This document shows positions 56,068 to 64,000 of a stretch of 64,000 bases of DNA, one piece after another. The notes under the pieces are model-generated. The model saw only the letters and a list, made by a program, of their open reading frames with translations, ran no database searches and had not been told where the DNA came from. Positions within the stretch are counted from its first letter, which is position 1; every line of letters starts with the position of its first letter. The translations under genes and the position numbers were made by a program. The DNA is taken from contig NC_133332.1 in the NCBI RefSeq assembly GCF_042186555.1, positions 213,199,602-213,263,601 on the forward strand, read 5' to 3'. The DNA is from Aquarana catesbeiana (Eukaryota > Chordata > Amphibia > Anura > Ranidae).

Positions 56068-56775
56068 TTAAAGTGGTAATAAACCCGAAACCAAAAATGT
56101 AATATATTGCAGCTTGCCAACCATTAGATGGAGGTGGCTACATTCATTTTCTTTTCTTAGGCCCCTTTCACATGGGACAGATCCATGATGATCCGCCCCG
56201 TGAACATCCGCTTGCTCAGAAAACGGATGGATGAAATACGGACATGCTGTGTCCGCACGTGTGAAAGGGGCCTTAGGCTTTTTTCCCCTCTGTTTTCACC
56301 TAGTAATTTGGCCAATAACACACCTCCAGTAACACACCTCCTGTATTAGAGTGCCCCCACACTGGATAAGGGACCACACGGGACACCATTGGACAGGAGC
56401 ATTGTTAGTCTTGGGGAGGGGGATAGATGTACTATCAGATTTAGATACACTAACAAATTGAAGCCAAACTCCAGCTCACGCTTTATAAGCTTTTACAGCA
56501 TACCGTTTTTTTTTTCCTTTTGAGATAAAGGTTTTACACAAATAAAAGCTGATCATTGTAAGCACCCCTGTGAGTGTAAAATGGTTTGTCTCATCCCTGT
56601 AACAGATACAGTCTGCAAGAGTTCCTGTTCTTTTGAAAATAAACAGACTTACAGACTGGATCACCTGATTAAAATAAGGGCAAGAAAGCCTAAAATGAGA
56701 AATCAAATGCAGCCATCATATCTAAGAATTGATAAGCTGCGATGTAATAAAAGTTTGGGTTTAATACCGCTGTAA
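56068..56775 (+). mobile_element. MITE (708 bp), TTAAAGTGGTAATAAACCC ends
   Basis: TTAAAGTGGTAATAAACCCG at 56068 and GGGTTTAATACCGCTGTAA at the right; related to families T and U. A 119-bp MITE is nested inside. Confidence 0.75.
56158..56276. mobile_element. Nested 119-bp palindromic MITE
   Basis: TTAGGCCCCTTTCACATGGG and GTGTGAAAGGGGCCTTAG are its ends. Confidence 0.85.
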
Positions 56776-57329
56776 GGTTCCCTGTGTTGGGTATTCGAAG
56801 ATAGCTGCCTGACACCACAGCTCTCGAACAGGAGTGGCTATAGATGCATTAAAACTTGTCCGGTCCCTGCTGAACCAGCCGAATTTCGATCAACCTATAG
56901 TAAGCTAAGCAGCTGATCGATCGTTATCATAAGCAGCGGGAGGGGGGCATTCCTCCACCTTCTGCGGCTCGCCCGGGGTCTCCCGTCTCACTGAGAGGCC
57001 CGAGTGACCAGTTGGCACATCCGCCAGCTGGCCGGAGGCGGCTTCGATCAGGTTTCAGATCTAGTAACCCGTAAGTGACGTCATGACATCATCTCTGGTT
57101 TACGGAAGATTTAAAGGTGCCAAATTTAAAAAAATGACAGCATTCAAAACAGCCAAACTTGGCATTTTGATTGTTTTTAAGTGCAAAGGAGGGATCCCTC
57201 CATAAAGAGTCCCTTTCACTGCCTATTACTGTCACAAGGGATGTTTACAAGTTATCAGATTTTTTTTTCTAAAGAGACAGTGTAAAAAATTTAAATAAAT
57301 AAATAAAATAAATAATAATAAAACAAAAA
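56776..57329. other. Unassigned, TTAA-element-like interior
   Basis: GTGACGTCATGACATCATCT with an internal GCCAAACTTGGC hairpin (57148-57159) and a poly(A/T) region resembles the interior of TTAA elements, but no ends are found. Confidence 0.4.
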
Positions 57330-57811
57330 AAAATTGTAAACCCTCATTTTAAAAAAAACAAACATGTCATACTTACCTCCACTGTGCAGTTAATTTTGCA
57401 CAGAGTGGCCCGATCATTCTCTTCTGGGGTTCCTCAGCGGTGCTGGTGGCTCCTCCTCGCATCGAGTGTCCACGTAGGAGAAGCGCTCTCCTTGGTGTAC
57501 ACTCGTGCGGGCGCACTCCCGAGTCCAGCATCTGTGTCCATTCACACAGAATGCAGGACTCGGCCCCGCCCCCCCAGCTCCGCATCATTGGATTTGATTG
57601 ACAGAAGTGGGAGCCAATGGCTGCACTGCTATCAATCTATCTAATCGGGACACAAGACATCAGGTAGAGCTGATGTGCTCGTTCCCGGCCAGAGAAAGAT
57701 CGGGGTCAGGTAAGTAAAACGGGGGGGGCGTGGGGGCTGCAGCACCACAGAAGGTTTTTCACATTAGAATGTATTAAGGTGAAAAACCATGAGGTTTTAC
57801 AACCCTTTTAA
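57330..57811 (-). mobile_element. MITE-like repeat, CAACCCTTTTAA end
   Basis: TTGTAAACCCTCATTTTAA at 57334 and TGAGGTTTTACAACCCTTTTAA at 57790 are an inverted pair of about 20 bp. Confidence 0.6.
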
Positions 57812-58570
57812 TTGTTGTCTGTACCCGTAGTAGGGCTCAGAAATAAAAGTGGGCATTTTGCTTTTTTTATCCTGCCTAAAACACACTGACATTCACACTA
57901 ATTTTAAAAAAATGTATTTTTAATCCTACCCAAAATATGATGACTGTGACCTTTGACCCAGACCTTGACTTTTGACCCTTACCTTGACCCTAACACTAAT
58001 TCTGACAAATCTAGTTATTTTTTGCTTTTATTTATATTTTTTTTATTCTTTATTCTATTTTATTTTATTTTTTTTACACACTTTTGTTTGTTTATATCTT
58101 CCTCTCCTGCAAGAAGATTTTTTTACAGAAGAAGAATGTATCTTTCTCTTCATTCAGAAAAGGAATTAAACACAGGGGCGAGCTAACAGTAACTGATCAC
58201 TGTGATAACCAATCTGAGGCTATCACAGCGATCAGGTGACCCAGAATCGGGCGTCCAAGGCCCCCGATTGTTAGTACTAGACCTGGGACTCTGTGCTGGG
58301 AGCGCCTTTTGCGGCACACACCCAGCACAAAGAGAGACATTCATATATATTCTAGATTGTAAGCTCTAAGAAGCAGGGCCCTCTAAACACTCCTGTTATG
58401 AATTGTATTGTAATTGTACTGTCTTCCCCGAATGTTGTAAAGCGCTGCGCAAACTGTTGGTGCTATATAAATCCTGTATAATAATAATAATTATATATAT
58501 GCGGTCCCACAGATAAAGACCCACTTCTGTGAGGCCGCATATATGTGTGCGGTCAGCGGAAAAGGGTTAA
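57812..58570 (+). mobile_element. TTAA-ended element, right part, with nested short repeat
   Basis: The right end GTGTGCGGTCAGCGGAAAAGGGTTAA, TTAA at 58567-58570. Interior has CACTGTGATAACCAATCTGA and GATCACTGTGA-type motifs like element D near 41400. The TAA-tailed repeat (58353-58492) is inserted. The left end is not seen. Confidence 0.5.
58353..58492 (+). repeat. Short interspersed repeat (TAA-tailed), copy 2
   Basis: TAGATTGTAAGCTCTAAGAA, GCAGGGCCCTC, AAAGCGCTGCGCAAACTG, GTGCTATATAAATCCTGTAT, AATAATAATAATTA. Same order as copy 1 at 44048. Confidence 0.75.
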
Positions 58571-60226
58571 TGCTGGATTGTGGAGGAAATACACAAAGGC
58601 CACACAAGATTCAACTAACAGTACACATGCCTCTTGTAGTAGATTTCATTTGCAGTTCTTTCTTTCTGTGTCACAGTAACATGCAATATAAAGTTAACAC
58701 ATGATCCGTGGTGTTTTGTGGTGTCATTTTAGAATGGTATCCCAATGCACAGGAGTGAACAATGCACCTGCTGTGCAGTGTACCATTTATGCACACTCTG
58801 TATGTCGTGGCACACAGCATCACAAAAGAGGTTGGGTCCACTTTCATATGTTAAAGAGGGGCACTGTCACCTTGACCATGCAGGGTAAAGTCACAGTAAC
58901 TTTGAAAGACCTCCCTGGCTCTCTTATAAACCTTGCCTCAACACCTCGCTGACAAAAAAAATATAACAAGCTCAGTACCCCCAAACCCTCTGTCACTGTA
59001 TAAAAACGGGCACTAAGTAAGGCTAAATCCCAATTGTAAGAGTACAAGCAACATCTGCCACCGATTTACACAGCTGCAAAAATAAATATATTTGTAAGGA
59101 GTTTGGTGGCTTTGGATGGGATCAGGGAGGATCATCTCACAAGCGGGGCTTCTCGCTGTAACATGGTGAATTACTACCATGAACCGACTCGATATGCTTC
59201 ACAGATGTGGCTGCTATTCAGAATATGATTTATACTTCAATAGCCAAGTGTGTATGTTTGAATAAAACTAAGTTCTAATTCATACAGTCTCTTCTCATGT
59301 GTGTATGAATACCATCTCTCTCCACACACACACACAGCAAATGTACTCAGGTTGAATGGTTATATTTTTTCAACAGTAGAAACAAGGTCATACAAAGAGA
59401 AAAAAAAAAAAACCATAAGAACTGAACTTCCTATTAAAAAGCAGAATTCAGTTAAGGGAATCGATGTTCACAAAGTACACGCAACTTGTCATTATGATAT
59501 CATGAACGTTTTCTAATTGTCTAATTTTTTTCTTTTTTAAAGAAAACCTGATTTGATCATCCTCTGGCTTCAGTACTTTCTGTGATACAGCCTTGCAAAT
59601 GGAGGTCAGGAATTATGACTGCATACTTGTTCAGAGTTGCTTAAATCTTTGTTTTCTCAATGCAAGACACTAGGGGGAGACAGTGAACTGTTTCTTGGTA
59701 CTGTTCTGATTTCTTGTGGTTTGTGTTGGGATCGTTATTTCGCTTCTGCTGGAAAAGCAGGCCGATGTAATTCTCAGAGATTCTTTTAAAGTTTTCTGGA
59801 TTCCATGGAGTCCAGAAGAAGTCACAGAAAAAAAAAATCTGCAAGACAGCAGATCATTTATATCTTCAAAGAGGGTGAAAGTTCCTTCCTAGCTCCAACA
59901 GTGGCAGTCAGAGAATTTCCCAGGATCCCTCACATCATCAATGAGTCCACTAAGTAGAGGTAGAGATGATACTTCACATTCACTGTCACCTGTTTTGTTG
60001 ATTTGTTTTGGCAGAAGGTTGCAATCTAGCTTTCTCACATAGAATGGGCACACCTGTAAAACTAGGAAAAAAATGTAGAAACTAGTGTAAAATTAACTGT
60101 ACCAGTTAATTGGGTAAAATGAATATCGTGGCCAAAGGTTAAGATTTGTACTATTTGATGACTTTTCCTGAGCCTCTGGAAAATATTTCAGGACAATATC
60201 GATGTTGGCTGTATTGTTAACAATAA
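58571..60226. other. Unassigned; possible single-copy DNA on the right
   Basis: No repeat end recognised from 58571 to 60226. Overlapping frames near 58701-59047 lack a domain. The part 59560-60060 shows a possible exon on the minus strand, described separately. Confidence 0.4.
59895..60058 (-). other. Candidate exon, weak
   Basis: On the minus strand a pyrimidine tract with CCTAGTTTTACAG precedes 60058. The open frame then reads VCPFYVRKLDCNLLPKQINK, then TGDSECEVSSLPLLSGLIDD and 14 more residues before a stop. A GTGAGG donor-like site lies after LIDD. I recognise no protein family. It could equally be a chance open frame of 54 codons. Confidence 0.2.
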
Positions 60227-60662
60227 TGCCCTGTACACACGATCGGACATTGATCTGACATTCCGACAACAAAATCCATCGTTTTTTTTTTCCGACCGAT
60301 GTTGGCTCAAACCTGTCTTGCATACACGGGGTTGCACAAAGTTGTCAGAAAATCTGATCGTTCTGAATCCGGTGACGTAAAACACATACATCGGGACTAT
60401 AAACGGGCGGTAGCCAATAGCTTTCATCTCTTAATTTATTCTGAGCATGTGTGGCACTTTGTGCGTCGGATTTGTCTACACACAATCAGAATTTAAAGGA
60501 TCGGATTTTGTTGTCAGAAAATTTTATAGCCTGCTCTCAAACTTTGTGTGTCGGAAATTCCGATGGAAAAAGTCCGATGGAGCCCACACAAGGTCGAAAT
60601 TTCTGACAACAAGCCCTGATCGCACATATTCCGTTGGAAAGTCTGATCATGTGTACAGGGCA
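60227..60662 (-). mobile_element. MITE family P, copy 3 (436 bp)
   Basis: TGCCCTGTACACACGATCGG and the complement ending at GGGCA 60662; interior is the reverse of copies 1 and 2. TAA is present on both flanks. Confidence 0.87.
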
Positions 60663-60961
60663 TAAGTGTGCTGTGTTGATCAGTTCAGACTGCTAGTGAA
60701 TAAATTACTGGTCATCTTCTGCAAATGCCTCTATCTGTATCATTACTGTGTAGATCAGGATGTGGTGTTAGGGGGTGTCATGCAGCGTTCCAACAGCTGG
60801 TGCGTTTTCCCATTCTGCACTATATTGGGGTGCACTGCAGCTTCTAATGTCACTTTGTGTCCCTCTGATGGCTGTCATCAATATTAGGTCAGTGTTGTTA
60901 GTCCCAGCGGGTGGTTTTGTCACCTTCTCTGTGCTATGTCTAAAAAAATGTATAACATAGG
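60663..60961. other. Unassigned 299-bp stretch
   Basis: No repeat end or gene recognised. Confidence 0.4.
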
Positions 60962-60969
60962 CTTTAGAA

Positions 60970-61369
60970 CCCTGGTGCCCAACCTGTGGCCAATGGGCCA
61001 CTTGTGGCTCTTTGGCACTTTTTGTGCCATGCTTGAGCACTCCCGTAGCTATGCCAGTAAAGAAAAAATATTCTTTAGACTGGGTTCAATTAACTTAATG
61101 CCTTTGTGTATTTCTTTCACATTACATTACTTCTTTCTTTGCTGTCCATCACTTGTCTTTTGGTTTATAAATCTTTAAGGGACTGTAGGGGAGTATACAT
61201 GTGGAAGCATTGATATTTAAAGGGGTGTAATAGCAGTGATCTCTAGCAGTCTCATGTAATGTGTCTCAATTCTATGACTGTCTGCCAGAGCATGTCTCCA
61301 GTCTGCAGTTTCTGACCATTGAATTGCCACACTTGAGGCCCCCCCTGTCAAAAAAGTTGACCACCACTG
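60970..61369. mobile_element. hAT-type MITE (400 bp)
   Basis: Ends CCCTGGTGCCCAACCTG and AAAAGTTGACCACCACTG pair imperfectly. The 8-bp flanks CTTTAGAA are identical at 60962-60969 and 61370-61377. An 8-bp duplication and CA..TG ends are hallmarks of hAT elements. Confidence 0.86.
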
Positions 61370-61377
61370 CTTTAGAA

Positions 61378-61755
61378 GTATTGGCTGAATGAAAAATGGG
61401 AATACTGCTTTGTAATGTGTTATTTTTTTTTTAAATCCAGACTGTCCCAGTACACAGCATAACCAGCCTCTGACCATTTTGTTTTCTAACCATGCAGGCA
61501 AAGAAATACAGTAGAGGTTGGTTTGTTATTGGATAGTGACAGAGTAGCAGTTCAGTGCTGAAGTTATCAAAGTGATCTCTCTTTTAATCAACGAGCCATG
61601 TTTGTTAAATCCCCAGTTCTTTACATTTAGTAAGCATAAAGCTGGTGTTCAGGAAATTACAGAAGAGTAGTACAAAAGACAGGTTGCTGTACTATTTTTA
61701 AAAATACATTTAGGTATTTTAATCAGTGTGTAACTGCATTATTTTCTGTTTATAT
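61378..61755. other. Unassigned stretch
   Basis: Nothing recognised. Confidence 0.4.
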
Positions 61756-62176
61756 TTAAAGGAGAAGTATAGCCACTCCTGTGACACGTTTTCAGCAGAC
61801 AGGGAGCTGAAGTCCCCTCTCTGCTGACATCACAGAAGTCAGTGCAGGCACCGCATCATCGCGTCAAAGTCTGTATCCGCCAGGTGCCTGGACTGACACC
61901 CGGCTCAGCCTTTCAGTGAGGCGCTGATAGCCTGATCCGGCTGCTCCCCACCCCTCCACAGCTAAGCGCTCCAGTGAGCCAGGAGAAGGCAGAGCAGAGA
62001 GCTGTGACTGACAGCTTACAGCTCTCTGCTCACTGAGCTGTGAAAACCGAGCGATCAGTAGTGTTCGATCGCTCGGTTCTCAGTGCAGAGGCGCTGGGGG
62101 ACAAATGCAGCATCGGACCAGTTCTGCATCCACCTAGGTAAGTATGAATATGGAAAAAACTCTACTTCTCTTTTAA
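61756..62176 (+). mobile_element. MITE family R, complete copy (421 bp)
   Basis: TTAAAGGAGAAGTATAGCC at 61756 and CTCTACTTCTCTTTTAA ending at TTAA 62173-62176. The interior has GGTGCCTGGACTGACACCCG and GATCGCTCGGTTCTCAGTGC. Confidence 0.84.
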
Positions 62177-63469
62177 CCTCCCTGGCGGTATTCCCGAGTC
62201 TGGCTCGGGGTGGAATTTCAGAACCAAAAGCGATAAACCCAAGCCAGACTCGGAATCGCATCGCAGGATCCAGGAAGAGCTTACTTACCTTGTCCCCTGG
62301 ATCCTGCAATGACTCCCCGCAGTGTGAGTGGCTTGTCCTCTGCTCGATTCATTACGGAGCCGAGCTCCATTCCCTGCGAGCGTTGCGACGCATGGGGACG
62401 GAGCACAGCGCCAAATTCAAAAAGTGAAACACACACAATACATACAGTATACTGTAATCTTACAGATTACATTACTGTATGAAATTATTTCACATCCCTT
62501 TTGTCCCTAGTGGTTTCTCCATTGACCTGCATGCAGTTTTATATTATAAAAACTGTTCTTTCTGCCTGGAAACTGGAGATTGTCCATAGCAACCAAAACT
62601 GTCCCTTTACATCAAAAGGGGTTTTAGACCAGCTAGAAAACAGCGATAATAAATTAGGATCACTCGCAGAATTAAGCGATAGCGATTTGTGGGGAGATCC
62701 ATCATCAAACACTGAAAAGTAATGACAGCGACAATTCTGCAACTGAGCAAATTTTAGTGGTTTTGATTTGATTACATTATTGGATAATTTTTATTATTAT
62801 TATATTATTATTTGTTATAATTATTTATAGTTATTTATTATATTATAATTTATGATTTCGTTTTTCAAATTTTATCATACCCGGGATGTCTACTAGAATC
62901 TTGTTTGGACAGATTTAAGTGTGTTATTTCTAATGCCCCATACACGCGGTCGGATTTTCCAACGGAAAATGTGTGATAGGACCTTGTTGTCGGAAATTCC
63001 GACCGTGTGTAGCCATCACACATTTTCCAGCGGATTTTCCGACACACTAAGTTTGAGAGCAGGTTATAAAATTTTCCGACAACAAAATCCGTTGTCGGAA
63101 TTTCCGATCATGTGTACACAAATCCGACGCACAAAGTGCCACGCATGCTCAGAATAAATAAAGAGATGAAAGCTGTTGGCTACTGCTCCGTTTATAGTCC
63201 CGACGTACGTGTTTTACATCACCGCGTTCAGAACTATCAGATTTTCCGACAACTTTGTGTGACTGTGTGTATGCAAGACAAGTTTGAGCCAACATCCATT
63301 GGAAAAAATCCTAGCATTTTGTTGTCGGAATGTCCGATCAATGTCTGACCGTGTGTACAGGGCATTAGAATTACAGTCCTACAATATAAAACGCCAAATT
63401 TCCATGCAATATAATTGTACCGCTTTCAGCATCAAAAATCTGAAATAATCATATCCCCAGGGATGTTAA
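62173..63469 (+). mobile_element. TTAA-ended element L, split by family P copy 4
   Basis: TTAACCTCCCTGGCGGTATT at 62173 and ATCCCCAGGGATGTTAA ending at 63469; TTAA at both ends and terminal repeats of about 13 bp. It shares its first TTAA with the last of the family R copy. A family P MITE divides it at 62934-63364. Small frames inside show no transposase. Confidence 0.82.
62934..63364 (+). mobile_element. MITE family P, copy 4 (431 bp)
   Basis: TGCCCCATACACGCGGTCGG at the left and the complement with GTGTGTACAGGGCA at the right; flanked by CTAA and TTAG. Interior is close to copies 1 and 2. Confidence 0.87.
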
Positions 63470-63471
63470 TA

Positions 63472-63851
63472 CAGTGGGGAAAAAAAGTATTTGATCCCCT
63501 GCAGATTTTGTAAGTTTGCCCACTTACAAAGATATGAAGGCTCTATAATTGTTATCATATGTGTATTTTAAATGATAGAGACAGAACATCAATCAAAAAT
63601 CCAGAGAAAACACATGATACAAATGTTATAAATTGAGTTGCAGTTGAGTGAGTAACATTTGAATCCCAAGCAAAGCATGACTTAGTACTGGGTGGAGAAA
63701 TCCTTGTTGGCAAGCATAGAAGTAAGACGTTTCTTGTAGTTGGTTGCACACATCTCGGAATGGATTTTGGTCCACTTTTCTTTACAGATCTATTTCTTTG
63801 TAAGTGGGCAAACAAAATCTTCAGGGGATCAAATAATTATTTTCTCCACTG
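63472..63851. mobile_element. Tc1-derived MITE (380 bp)
   Basis: CAGTGGGGAAAAAAAGTATT to TAATTATTTTCTCCACTG, flanked by TA at 63470-63471 and 63852-63853. It is a deletion derivative of the Tc1 family at 22138: the two ends are kept and almost all coding sequence is lost. Confidence 0.88.
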
Positions 63852-63853
63852 TA

Positions 63854-64000
63854 GTTATGAGTAGTAATTTGTCAAGCATTCTGACCTCATCAGATACTAG
63901 GTAAAGATACTGACTGTGTGACATGAGGTAAATTGGCCATACCAGACGTGCCCCATAAAAACACCTCGTCTGCATCTCAGACCCAAGCTTGGAATATCAA
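63854..64000. other. Unassigned right edge
   Basis: No feature recognised in the last 147 bases. Confidence 0.4.

Overview
The window looks like intergenic or intronic DNA of a large vertebrate genome, most likely a frog and probably a ranid or close relative. I infer this from the repeat families: CR1-like LINEs, several Tc1/mariner families, a DIRS-type tyrosine-recombinase retroelement, many MITEs whose ends are TTAA or TTAAAG..., and a 434-bp MITE family. The species assignment rests on recalled repeat families and is not proven here. I found no convincing host protein-coding gene, no intact rRNA, tRNA or snRNA gene, and nothing prokaryotic. Nearly all long open reading frames are transposon remnants or shadows.

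Layout. 1-4904: a TTAA-ended element (A, 1-470) sits inside a related element (B, 471-4904), which also carries a 5'-truncated CR1 (1441-3479) and a 30-bp minisatellite. 5928-8826: two more truncated CR1 copies. 8892-10704: two different Tc1 families joined back to back, with a 434-bp MITE inserted in the second. 11-36 kb: a dense field of MITEs separated by short unassigned stretches, with two striking palindromes (20233-20331 and 31515-31681). 37225-39528: a third Tc1 family split by a 1.1-kb TTAA element, which gives a clean target-site reading. 40238-41480: another TTAA element with a nested MITE. 44326-49930: a stack of hAT-like repeat, MITE and DIRS retroelement (gag, RT/RNase H and tyrosine recombinase remnants, all minus strand, RT core deleted). 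50460-52623: two copies of one repeat, one nested in a MITE. 56-64 kb: more MITEs, a hAT MITE with an 8-bp target duplication, two further copies of the 434-bp family and a Tc1-derived MITE.

The most unusual object is at 52800-54052. A 1.2-kb insertion is flanked by a 16-bp direct repeat. It begins exactly at the 5' end of a U4 snRNA sequence (about 63 nt), switches to the 5' part of U2 snRNA (about 52 nt), and continues into 1.1 kb of GC-rich sequence I cannot identify. This has the form of a retrotransposed chimera made by template switching, or of an snRNA-headed retroelement.

The elements do not form a working pathway. What they show together is history. TTAA-ended elements insert into one another, MITE ends act as landing sites, and autonomous elements (CR1, Tc1, DIRS) are all decayed while short non-autonomous ones are the best preserved.
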